Assembly (NCBI RefSeq): GCF_001461035.1
Contig: NZ_LNAM01000151.1
Coordinates: 1 to 40,372 of the forward strand
Length of the DNA stretch: 40,372 nucleotides
Direction of reading: 5' to 3'
DNA from: Acetivibrio ethanolgignens
GTDB taxonomy: Bacteria; Bacillota; Clostridia; Lachnospirales; Lachnospiraceae
A program made the position numbers and the translations under genes. Below are positions 22,812 to 30,611 of the stretch, piece after piece. The stretch's first letter is position 1, and each line of letters begins with the position of its first letter. The notes beneath the pieces were generated by a model. It was given only the letters and a program-made list of their open reading frames with translations, did no database searches and was not told the DNA's origin.

Positions 22812-23891
22812 TTGGCAATGAAAGAAATACTTGCCTTACGTCAGCAGCTTCATAAAAATGCGGAGCTTTCCGGTTGTGAGACAAAAACAAAGGAAATCTT
22901 AAAAGAATTTTTAATAAAACATACAAATCTGGAAATCATAGACCGGGGTAACTGGTTCTATGCAAAAAAGGAAGGACACGGCGGGCATAAAATTGCCTTT
23001 CGTGCCGACTTTGATGCAGTAGCAGCAAAGGACGGAGGGGCAAAGCATATATGCGGCCATGATGGACACAGTTCTATTTTGGCTGGTTCAGCCATGGCTC
23101 TTTCAAAGGAAGAGCTTAAGGATACGGTATATTTTATTTTTCAACATGGAGAAGAAAATGGTACTGGTGGCAAGGAGTGCAGTCAGCTTATTTTGGAAGA
23201 AGGGATAGAGGAAGTGTACGGGCTTCATAATATTCCGGGTTTTCCGAAAAATTCCATTTTAGTAAGGGATAACACCTTTGCCTGTGCATCTGTCGGTATG
23301 ACAATCCATTTTGAAGGTAAGCTGTCCCATGCCGCTTATCCGGAGGCTGGAAGGAATCCTGGTGCAGCGACAGGAGCTGTACTTACTATGGCGGAGCAGG
23401 TTCTGTCAGAGAAAGGCTATACAGGAATGATTTTGTGTACGCCTATCTGTGTGGAGCTTGGTGAGCCGGCTTTTGGTGTATCTGCCAGTGACAGCCGGAT
23501 TATGTTTACGATTCGTGCCCACTATGAAAAGGATTTAAACCGTCTTAAGGACAGACTGGAGGCTTATTCCCGGGAGCAGGCGTTAAAATATGGACTTTTG
23601 GTATCCTTTTCCTATCAGGAAGGCTTTCCGGATACGGTGAATTTTGATTCCTGCGTAGAACGGGTACGTCTGGCTGCAAAGATAGCTGGATTATCCATTG
23701 TTGAGGTGGAAGAGCCTTTTCGGTGGTCGGAAGACTTTGGCTATTATCTGAAAGAGACAAAAGGAGCTTTTTTCGGCATTGGCGATGGAGAGACGTATCC
23801 ACAGCTTCATACCGAAAACTATGAATTTCCCGATGATATACTGGACACAGGTATAAATATGTTTTCCAGTATTCTGAAAGTACAAAAATAA
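22812..23891 (+). CDS. M20-family amidohydrolase/peptidase
   Basis: A 359-aa M20D-type zinc hydrolase of the N-acyl-amino-acid amidohydrolase group. Motifs: ALRQQLHKNAELSGCETKT (N-terminal signature), IAFRADFDAV (first Asp), HICGHDGHSSILAG (H-x-x-H region) and FIFQHGEENGTGGK (Glu pair, with QHGEE in place of the commoner QPAEE). SHAAYPEAGRNP starts the dimerisation domain. A TTG at 22812 fits the GGAAG ribosome site better, while an ATG at 22818 is also possible. It starts 3 bases after ptsI and is probably cotranscribed. The substrate is unknown. Confidence 0.9.
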   Translation: MAMKEILALRQQLHKNAELSGCETKTKEILKEFLIKHTNLEIIDRGNWFYAKKEGHGGHKIAFRADFDAVAAKDGGAKHICGHDGHSSILAGSAMALSKEELKDTVYFIFQHGEENGTGGKECSQLILEEGIEEVYGLHNIPGFPKNSILVRDNTFACASVGMTIHFEGKLSHAAYPEAGRNPGAATGAVLTMAEQVLSEKGYTGMILCTPICVELGEPAFGVSASDSRIMFTIRAHYEKDLNRLKDRLEAYSREQALKYGLLVSFSYQEGFPDTVNFDSCVERVRLAAKIAGLSIVEVEEPFRWSEDFGYYLKETKGAFFGIGDGETYPQLHTENYEFPDDILDTGINMFSSILKVQK

Positions 23892-23950
23892 ACAAATAAG
23901 CTGGAGGAAATTGAAGAAGCGATGACCTTTACAGGTGTCTTTGTCAACGA

Positions 23951-23985
23951 ATACCGGAACCGGCTTTTATAACGGTATATTTTTT
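23951..23985 (+). terminator. Possible terminator after the M20 gene
   Basis: A short 6-bp stem ATACCG/CGGTAT (23951-23956, 23973-23978) with a 16-nt loop is followed by ATTTTTT. The stem is short, so this is tentative. The rest of the 143-base gap holds only a 16-codon frame with no good start context. Confidence 0.4.
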
Positions 23986-24034
23986 CTGTATTTGCATAAA
24001 ATCAAATGATAACTCCTTTAAGAGGGAATGTACA

Positions 24035-25288
24035 TTGAATATTTGGAGAAAAAAAATCGGAGCTTTTATCATCATGGTTTTACTTATTAGCTGCATTTTT
24101 TTTGAAGGGAGAGTTTCCATTGCAGCTTCAAATATGGAAGAAATAAAAGAACCGGACAACTTATACGCGCTGTCTGCTTGTCTTATGGATGCAGATACAG
24201 GGCGTATTTTATTTGAAAAAAACGGAGAAGAAGAACGGGCAATGGCAAGTACAACCAAAATTATGACTCTGTTAGTTGCTCTGGAGCATGGAAATTTAGA
24301 GGATGAAGTCAAAATTTCAGAAAATGCAGCCAGACAGCCGGACGTTCAGCTGAATATCTGCACCGGGGAAAAATATAAATTAGAGGATTTACTCTATTCT
24401 CTTATGCTGGAATCCCACAATGATGCTGCGGTAGCGATTGCCGAGCATGTGGGTGGCAGTGTAGAGGGGTTTGCAAATCTTATGAACCAAAAAGCTAAGG
24501 AGCTTACTCTTTCCCATACACATTTCGTTACTCCTAATGGTCTGGACGGAGAGGATGATGGAGGAAAACACAGAACTACAGCTGTAGAATTAGCAAGGCT
24601 TTTGTCCTATTGTATTACAGAATCGGCACAAAAGGAAAAGTTTTTAGAAATTACTCAAAAATCCTCACATTCCTTTTCTGATTTGGAAGGAAAAAGGCAG
24701 TTTACCTGTAATAACCACAATGCCTTTCTTAATATGATGGAGGGAGCACTAACAGGAAAAACAGGCTTTACCGGAGAAGCAGGCTATTGCTATGTAGGTG
24801 CTTTAAGACGAGATGGAAAAACCTTTGTTGTCTCTTTACTCGGCTGTGGTTGGCCAAATAATAAAGGCTATAAGTGGAAGGATACAAAAAAGCTGATGGA
24901 ATATGGGATTGCCAACTATGAAAAAAAATCCTTGGAAAAGCTTCCCCAAAAGGGAGAAGTGTTAAAGGTAGTTCCTGTTGTGGACGGCGAGCCTAAATGT
25001 TATGGAGAGGAGGCAAAAGTAGCACTGGTATTAGAAAAGCCTTTTTTGGACGGCAGCATGGAGGGGAGAAATTCTTTATTGCTTCGAAAGGATGAACAAC
25101 TGGTTGTAAAAACAGAGCTTCCAGCATCTTTAACAGCTCCCTTAGAGGAGCATGCGGTAGTTGGGAAAGTAAGTTATTTCATTAACGAAGAAAAGCTGGG
25201 CGAATCGAACGTAATGGCACAGAATACGGTGCCTAAGGTGACATTTCATTGGTACTTTTTTCAGCTTCTGAAGGAGTTCTTTTTATGA
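24035..25288 (+). CDS. D-alanyl-D-alanine carboxypeptidase (second S11 enzyme)
   Basis: A 417-aa exported low-molecular-weight penicillin-binding protein. The signal peptide WRKKIGAFIIMVLLISCIFFEGRVSIA is followed by the S11 motifs STTK (S72, K75), SHN (127-129) and KTG (242-244), then a C-terminal beta domain and a final aromatic/hydrophobic segment (FHWYFFQLLKEFFL) that could anchor it. It is a paralogue of the protein at 15119-16312 but clearly diverged. The start is TTG, with GAGGGA upstream. It is probably monocistronic. Which of the two is vegetative and which sporulation-specific cannot be told here. Confidence 0.93.
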   Translation: MNIWRKKIGAFIIMVLLISCIFFEGRVSIAASNMEEIKEPDNLYALSACLMDADTGRILFEKNGEEERAMASTTKIMTLLVALEHGNLEDEVKISENAARQPDVQLNICTGEKYKLEDLLYSLMLESHNDAAVAIAEHVGGSVEGFANLMNQKAKELTLSHTHFVTPNGLDGEDDGGKHRTTAVELARLLSYCITESAQKEKFLEITQKSSHSFSDLEGKRQFTCNNHNAFLNMMEGALTGKTGFTGEAGYCYVGALRRDGKTFVVSLLGCGWPNNKGYKWKDTKKLMEYGIANYEKKSLEKLPQKGEVLKVVPVVDGEPKCYGEEAKVALVLEKPFLDGSMEGRNSLLLRKDEQLVVKTELPASLTAPLEEHAVVGKVSYFINEEKLGESNVMAQNTVPKVTFHWYFFQLLKEFFL

Positions 25289-25308
25289 AACAAAAAGATT
25301 GTTAAATT

Positions 25309-25350
25309 ATTGTAAAGTCCGTTGTATTTTTATGCAAAATGGACTACAAT
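25309..25350. promoter_or_regulatory. Imperfect dyad upstream of the decarboxylase operon
   Basis: ATTGTAAAGTCC (25309-25320) and GGACTACAAT (25341-25350) are inverted copies differing by a 2-base insertion, separated by 20 bases. The right arm ends exactly at the TATAAT (25351-25356) that is the best -10 for the following operon. A conventional -35 is not evident, so activator or repressor control through this dyad is plausible. Confidence 0.45.
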
Positions 25351-25356
25351 TATAAT
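25351..25356 (+). promoter_or_regulatory. -10 element of the decarboxylase operon
   Basis: A consensus TATAAT lies 50 bases before the start of the carboxyltransferase gene. The -35 region (TTTATG, 25329-25334, 16-bp spacer) is poor. Confidence 0.5.
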
Positions 25357-25406
25357 CGCGAGAATATTGGTTTATTTTTACCATAAATTGAATTGGAGGG
25401 CTAAAA

Positions 25407-26861
25407 ATGAGTAAAATGTCTCAAATGTCAGCGATGGATCGTATTAAATCCCTGCTTGACGAAAACAGTTTTGTTGAGATTGGTGCCTGTGTAACAAAGA
25501 GAAGCACAGATTTCAACCTACAGGAAAAGTCCGTTCCTGCTGATGGTGTTATCACAGGCTATGGCACCATTGACTGCAATCTGGTATATGTATATAGTCA
25601 GGATGCATCCCAGCTTGGGGGCTCTATGGGTGAGATGCACGCAAAGAAAATTGCAAAAATCTATGATATGGCATTAAAGGTATCCGCACCGGTAATTGGA
25701 TTAATTGATTGTGCAGGACTTCGCCTTCAGGAGGCTACCGATGCACTGGCAGGCTTTGGTGACCTATATTTTAAGCAGACCATGGCTTCTGGTGTGATTC
25801 CACAGATTTCTGCTGTATTTGGAACCTGCGGAGGAGGATCAGCAATTTCTGCAGCATTAAGTGATTTTACCTTTATGGCAAAGGAGGAAAGTCATCTTTT
25901 TGTAAATTCTCCAAATGCATTAGAGGGTAATTACATAGAAAAATGTGATACCAGCTCTGCTGAATATCAGGCAAAATCAGGTCTGGTAGATTTCGTAGGT
26001 GAGGATGAGCTGGATGTATTGTCTCAAATTCGAAATCTTGTTTCTATTCTTCCTACAAATAACGAGGATGATGATTCCTATGAGGAATGTACCGATGACT
26101 TAAATCGTCTGGTTCCATCCTTTGCTGCATTTGTAAAGGATTCAGCTGCTGCGTTGGCAGAGATTTCCGATAACCATGTATTTGTTGAAGTGAAAAGAGA
26201 ATACGCAAGGAGTATGGTCACTGGATTTATTCGCTTAAATGGAATGACCGTTGGAGCTATAGCAAACCGTACTGCTGTTTTTGATGAAGAAGGAAAAGAG
26301 ACAGAAAGCTTCGATACAGTTTTAACAACTGGCGGAGCGAGAAAGGCAGAGTCCTTTGTATCCTTCTGTGATGCTTTCAATATTCCGGTGCTTACTCTTA
26401 CAAATGTAACCGGCTATGAAGCTACCAAATGTGCAGAAAGAGGAATTGCAAAGGCTGTTGCGAAGCTTACTTATGCTTTTGCAAATGCAACGGTTCCAAA
26501 GGTAAACCTGATTGTAGGAAAAGCTTTCGGAAGTGCTTATATCACCATGAATTCCAAGCATATCGGAGCAGATTTAGTCTTTGCACTTCCTGATACTGAG
26601 GTTGGTATGATGGAGCCTAAGGCTGCAGCAGAAATTATGTATGCAGAGGAGATTAAGGAGGCTTCTGACTCTACTGCTATGATTCAAGAAAGGGCAGAAG
26701 AATATCGTAAATTACAGGGTTCCGGAGAGTCTGCAGCTAAGAGAGGCTACATAGATAATATTATCCGCCCGGAGGAGACAAGAAAGCATCTTATTTTTGC
26801 CTTTGATATGTTATTTACAAAAAGGGAGAGCCGTCCAAGCAGAAAACACGGCACAGTATAA
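25407..26861 (+). CDS. Acyl-CoA-type biotin carboxyltransferase (MmdA/12S-like)
   Basis: A 484-aa tandem crotonase-fold carboxyltransferase, the family that moves CO2 between carboxybiotin and an acyl-CoA (methylmalonyl-CoA decarboxylase alpha, propionyl/acetyl-CoA carboxylase beta, transcarboxylase 12S). Evidence: ARERIELLLDEGSF-like opening (MDRIKSLLDENSFVEIGA), FGTCGGGSAISAALSDF (first oxyanion loop) and GKAFGSAYITMNSKHIGAD with PDTEVGMMEPKAAAEIMY (second half). It is shorter than the usual 510-520 aa, lacking the N-terminal helical stretch, and its loop reads DCAGLRLQEATDAL where classical members have DSGGARIQEG. The CoA substrate is therefore uncertain. It heads the Na+-pump operon. Confidence 0.88.
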   Translation: MSKMSQMSAMDRIKSLLDENSFVEIGACVTKRSTDFNLQEKSVPADGVITGYGTIDCNLVYVYSQDASQLGGSMGEMHAKKIAKIYDMALKVSAPVIGLIDCAGLRLQEATDALAGFGDLYFKQTMASGVIPQISAVFGTCGGGSAISAALSDFTFMAKEESHLFVNSPNALEGNYIEKCDTSSAEYQAKSGLVDFVGEDELDVLSQIRNLVSILPTNNEDDDSYEECTDDLNRLVPSFAAFVKDSAAALAEISDNHVFVEVKREYARSMVTGFIRLNGMTVGAIANRTAVFDEEGKETESFDTVLTTGGARKAESFVSFCDAFNIPVLTLTNVTGYEATKCAERGIAKAVAKLTYAFANATVPKVNLIVGKAFGSAYITMNSKHIGADLVFALPDTEVGMMEPKAAAEIMYAEEIKEASDSTAMIQERAEEYRKLQGSGESAAKRGYIDNIIRPEETRKHLIFAFDMLFTKRESRPSRKHGTV

Positions 26862-26878
26862 TATAAGGAGAGACAGCG

Positions 26879-27613
26879 ATGAAGAAATTTTTGTCCAGAT
26901 TAAGTGTGTTTATCCTGATTCTTTCCGTGACACTGGGCTTTGGCAGTATGACAGCCTTTGCATACAGTGAGGATGCTGTTACCCAGGTGACAGAGTATTA
27001 TTTCCAGATTTGGAATGAAACGGATTTCCAGCAATATATAGATATGGGTGTCATTGCAGATGAGACAATTCTTGAACAATATACCAAGTGGCAGGAAATT
27101 AAGAATCAGATTGGTGACTATGAGGAAGAAACTGAAGTCAGAGTAGAAGAGGTAGATGATACAGTAGTTGTAACCCTGGTTGAGAAATATACAAATTCCA
27201 GTGTTCACTTTGTTATTACCTTTGACAAAGCAGCTGCAGAGCAGGATCCGTCCCATGCTATTCTTTCCATTGATGCAACTCTTCCGACCGCTAATGGCGG
27301 AGAGGCTAACATGGTAAAGGCGGGAATGAATACTCTGATGGGTATGGGAATCGTATTTCTTGTACTGATTTTCATTTCTGTTATCATATGGTTATTAAAA
27401 TTTGTACCAGCTCTTTTTGAGAAAAAGAAAAAAGAAGAGCCGGTGGCTGTCCCAGTTGCAGCAGCTCCGGTACCAGTGGCGGTGCCAACGGAAGCAGATG
27501 ATACAGAGCTTGTTGCAGTTATTACAGCAGCAATCATGGCACTTCGTGCAGAAGAAAATGGTGGTGACGGCAGTGGCTTTACTGTCCGTTCTATCCGCCG
27601 CAGACATAGCTAA
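26879..27613 (+). CDS. OadG-family decarboxylase subunit with extracytoplasmic domain
   Basis: A 244-aa small subunit of a Na+-translocating decarboxylase, the anchor that joins the carboxyltransferase to the membrane beta subunit. Order: signal peptide or first helix (1-28, ending AFA), an extracytoplasmic domain of about 110 residues (30-140, NTF2/DUF3887-like in appearance), a membrane helix (about 154-177), and an Ala/Pro/Val linker. The C-terminal DDTELVAVITAAIMALRAEE...FTVRSIRRRHS is typical of OadG/MmdD tails. Classical OadG is about 80-120 aa without the exported domain. It lies 17 bases after the carboxyltransferase gene. Confidence 0.85.
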   Translation: MKKFLSRLSVFILILSVTLGFGSMTAFAYSEDAVTQVTEYYFQIWNETDFQQYIDMGVIADETILEQYTKWQEIKNQIGDYEEETEVRVEEVDDTVVVTLVEKYTNSSVHFVITFDKAAAEQDPSHAILSIDATLPTANGGEANMVKAGMNTLMGMGIVFLVLIFISVIIWLLKFVPALFEKKKKEEPVAVPVAAAPVPVAVPTEADDTELVAVITAAIMALRAEENGGDGSGFTVRSIRRRHS

Positions 27614-27642
27614 TAATTCAGGAAATTATAGGAGGATAAAAA

Positions 27643-28005
27643 ATGAAAAATTATACAATTACTGTAAATGGAAATGTTTATGATGTTACTGTAGAAGAAA
27701 ATGGTGCCGGTACAGCACCAGCTGTAAGTGCTCCTAAGATGCCAGCCGCTCCAGTAAAGGCCGCACCAGCTGCTCCAGCAGATGCACAGGGAGGTATTAA
27801 AGTAAATGCTCCAATGCCTGGAAAAATTCTGGATGTAAAGGCTCCAGTCGGAACCGCTGTAAAGAAAGGTCAGGTTATTCTGATTCTGGAGGCTATGAAG
27901 ATGGAAAATGAAGTAGTAGCTCCAGAGGATGGAACTGTAGCAACCATCAACGTTTCTGTTGGTGATTCTGTAGAAGCAGGAGTTGTTTTAGCTACTTTAA
28001 ACTAA
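27643..28005 (+). CDS. Biotin carboxyl carrier protein of the decarboxylase
   Basis: A 120-aa carrier. A short N-terminal strand region ([19 protein letters not shown]) leads to a flexible Ala/Pro linker (about 25-48), then a biotinyl domain with EAMKM; Lys86 is the expected biotin attachment site, 34 residues from the C-terminus as usual. [14 protein letters not shown] and [21 protein letters not shown] complete the fold. It resembles MmdC/GcdC and the transcarboxylase 1.3S subunit. It presumably serves both carboxyltransferases in this operon. AGGAGG precedes the ATG. Confidence 0.95.
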   Translation: MKNYTITVNGNVYDVTVEENGAGTAPAVSAPKMPAAPVKAAPAAPADAQGGIKVNAPMPGKILDVKAPVGTAVKKGQVILILEAMKMENEVVAPEDGTVATINVSVGDSVEAGVVLATLN

Positions 28006-28027
28006 TCAGACCGGAGGTATCGTCCAA

Positions 28028-29155
28028 ATGGAATATATTACATCAACTTTGGGAAACCTGCTGCAGCAGACGGCGTTCTTTTCCCTTACCTGGGGAAACT
28101 ACCTGATGATTGCAGTAGCCTGTGTTTTCCTATATTTAGCAATTGCAAAAGAATATGAACCTCTTCTTTTAGTACCGATTTCCTTCGGTATGTTATTGGT
28201 AAATATGTATCCACCAATTATGGAAGAGGGCGGTTTATTGCACTTTTTCTACTTACTGGATGAATGGAGTATCCTTCCATCCCTTATTTTCCTTGGTGTT
28301 GGAGCCATGACGGATTTTGGTCCATTGATTGCCAATCCCAAGAGCTTCCTGTTAGGTGCAGCAGCCCAGTTCGGTATTTTCAGTGCTTATATTATGGCTA
28401 TTTTAATGGGCTTTAACGATATGGCAGCGGCAGCGATTTCTATTATCGGTGGTGCTGACGGTCCTACCTCTATTTTTCTTGCTGGTAAGCTGGGACAGAC
28501 ACAGTACATGGGACCTATTGCGGTAGCAGCATATTCTTATATGTCCCTTGTACCAATTATTCAGCCACCGATTATGAAGCTTTTAACCACAGAAAAAGAA
28601 CGTAAGATTAAGATGGAGCAGCTGCGTCCGGTATCTAAATTAGAGAAGATTCTGTTCCCTGTTGTGGTTACTATTGTAGTTGTTATGATTTTACCTTCTA
28701 CGGCACCATTAATTGGTATGCTGATGTTAGGTAATCTGTTCCGTGAATCCGGCGTTGTAAAGCAGCTGACAGAGACTGCCTCCAATGCGTTAATGTATAT
28801 TGTAGTAATCCTGTTAGGTACTTCTGTAGGAGCAACTACAAGTGCAGAGGCATTCTTAAAATTAGATACCTTAAAGATTGTTGCCCTTGGTCTGATTGCT
28901 TTTGCTGTAGGTACAGCAACTGGTGTATTATTTGGTAAGCTTATGAGTAAGCTGTCCGGAGGAAAGATTAATCCTCTGATTGGTTCAGCAGGGGTATCTG
29001 CAGTACCAATGGCAGCTCGTGTATCCCAGAAGGTTGGTGCAGAGGCTGACCCAACCAACTTCCTTTTAATGCATGCGATGGGACCAAACGTAGCTGGAGT
29101 TATCGGAACTGCGGTAGCCGCCGGTGTATTCATGGCAATTTTTGGAGTTCACTAA
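28028..29155 (+). CDS. Na+-translocating decarboxylase beta subunit
   Basis: A 375-aa integral membrane protein that decarboxylates carboxybiotin and pumps Na+ outward (OadB/MmdB/GcdB family). Conserved signature blocks are visible: [17 protein letters not shown], the re-entrant region [14 protein letters not shown] (its Asp is the key Na+/proton site in OadB), and [19 protein letters not shown] followed by [17 protein letters not shown]. Length is typical for the family. It lies 22 bases after the biotin carrier gene. It converts decarboxylation energy into a sodium gradient. Confidence 0.96.
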   Translation: MEYITSTLGNLLQQTAFFSLTWGNYLMIAVACVFLYLAIAKEYEPLLLVPISFGMLLVNMYPPIMEEGGLLHFFYLLDEWSILPSLIFLGVGAMTDFGPLIANPKSFLLGAAAQFGIFSAYIMAILMGFNDMAAAAISIIGGADGPTSIFLAGKLGQTQYMGPIAVAAYSYMSLVPIIQPPIMKLLTTEKERKIKMEQLRPVSKLEKILFPVVVTIVVVMILPSTAPLIGMLMLGNLFRESGVVKQLTETASNALMYIVVILLGTSVGATTSAEAFLKLDTLKIVALGLIAFAVGTATGVLFGKLMSKLSGGKINPLIGSAGVSAVPMAARVSQKVGAEADPTNFLLMHAMGPNVAGVIGTAVAAGVFMAIFGVH

Positions 29156-29181
29156 TTCAGATGGTATAGGAGGTAAGACAT

Positions 29182-30594
29182 ATGTCTTTAACAGAAAAGA
29201 AACCGGTTAAGATTACTGAGACAGTCCTTCGTGACGCACATCAGTCCTTAATTGCAACAAGAATGACAACGGAGCAGATGCTTCCAATTATTGAAAAGAT
29301 GGATAAGGTAGGTTACCATTCCGTAGAGTGCTGGGGTGGAGCTACCTTCGATGCTTCCCTTCGTTTCTTAAAGGAAGACCCTTGGGAAAGACTTCGTAAA
29401 TTAAGAGATGGCTTTAAGAACACAAAGCTGCAGATGCTTTTCCGCGGACAGAATATTTTAGGCTACAATCACTATGCTGATGACGTAGTAGAATATTTTG
29501 TACAGAAGTCCATTGCGAATGGTATTGACATTATCCGTATTTTTGACTGTTTAAATGATATCCGCAATCTGGAAACTGCTGTAAAGGCAGCAAATAAGGA
29601 AAAAGGACATGCCCAGGTAGCGTTAAGCTATACTTTAGGAGATGCTTATACTCTGGATTATTGGAAGGATATTGCAAAGAAGATAGAGGATATGGGTGCA
29701 AATTCCCTGTGTATCAAGGATATGGCTGGTCTTTTAACTCCATACCGTGCCAAAGAGCTGGTAACTGCTTTAAAGGAAACTGTGGATATGCCGATTGATT
29801 TACATACCCATTACACCTCCGGTGTAGCTTCCATGACCTACTTAAAGGCAGTAGAAGCAGGCTGTGATATTATTGATACTGCAATGTCTCCATTTGCTTT
29901 AGGTACTAGCCAGCCGGCTACTGAGGTTATGGCTGAGACCTTCCGTGGTACTCCTTATGACCCGAGCTTTGACCAGAATCTTTTGGCTGAAATCGCTGAT
30001 TATTTCCGTCCTCTGAGAGAAGAAGCTTTGGAAAGCGGACTGATGAATCCAAAGGTACTGGGCGTAAACATTAAGACATTGATGTATCAGGTACCTGGTG
30101 GTATGCTTTCCAACTTGGTATCCCAGTTAAAGGAAATGGGTCAGGAAGATAAGTACTATGAAGTTTTAGAGGAGGTTCCAAGAGTTCGTAAGGATTTTGG
30201 TGAGCCGCCGCTCGTTACTCCTTCTTCCCAGATTGTAGGTACTCAGGCTGTTTTAAATGTGGTTTCTGGTGAACGCTACAAAATGGTTACCAAGGAATCC
30301 AAGAAGCTTTTATCCGGTGAATTTGGTCAGACTGTAAAGCCATTTGACTCTGAGGTACAGAAGAAGTGTATTGGCGATACTAAGCCAATTACTTGTCGTC
30401 CGGCTGACTTAATCGAGCCCCAGCTTCCAAAGCTGGAAAAAGAAATGGCTCAGTATAAGCAGCAGGATGAGGATGTATTATCCTATGCTCTGTTCCCGCA
30501 GGTTGCTTTAGAGTTTTTTAAATATCGTGAGGCTCAGCAGACCCGTGTGGATCAGACGGTAGCAGATATAGATAATAAGGCTTATCCTGTTTAA
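29182..30594 (+). CDS. Oxaloacetate/pyruvate carboxyltransferase (OadA/PycB/5S-like, no biotin domain)
   Basis: A 470-aa TIM-barrel carboxyltransferase that exchanges CO2 between oxaloacetate/pyruvate and carboxybiotin. The opening ITETVLRDAHQSLIATRMTTEQ supplies the metal Asp18; SLCIKDMAGL carries the Lys (K179) that is carbamylated in relatives; DLHTHYTSG gives H208 and H210. It stops at DNKAYPV with no EAMKM domain, unlike OadA (about 590 aa). It must use the separate carrier, as the 5S subunit of transcarboxylase does. It lies 26 bases after the beta subunit gene, in the same operon. Confidence 0.94.
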   Translation: MSLTEKKPVKITETVLRDAHQSLIATRMTTEQMLPIIEKMDKVGYHSVECWGGATFDASLRFLKEDPWERLRKLRDGFKNTKLQMLFRGQNILGYNHYADDVVEYFVQKSIANGIDIIRIFDCLNDIRNLETAVKAANKEKGHAQVALSYTLGDAYTLDYWKDIAKKIEDMGANSLCIKDMAGLLTPYRAKELVTALKETVDMPIDLHTHYTSGVASMTYLKAVEAGCDIIDTAMSPFALGTSQPATEVMAETFRGTPYDPSFDQNLLAEIADYFRPLREEALESGLMNPKVLGVNIKTLMYQVPGGMLSNLVSQLKEMGQEDKYYEVLEEVPRVRKDFGEPPLVTPSSQIVGTQAVLNVVSGERYKMVTKESKKLLSGEFGQTVKPFDSEVQKKCIGDTKPITCRPADLIEPQLPKLEKEMAQYKQQDEDVLSYALFPQVALEFFKYREAQQTRVDQTVADIDNKAYPV

Positions 30595-30611
30595 AATAGG
30601 AGGTATACAAT

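Noticed and set aside
23922-23972. 16-codon frame (MTFTGVFVNEYRNRLL) between the M20 and second carboxypeptidase genes
   Set aside because: The GGAGG is 12 or more bases from the ATG and the peptide has no features; likely chance.
28561-29133. 190-codon minus-strand frame within the decarboxylase beta subunit gene
   Set aside because: It is a long antisense shadow of a GC-phased membrane gene; no start signal and no recognisable domain.
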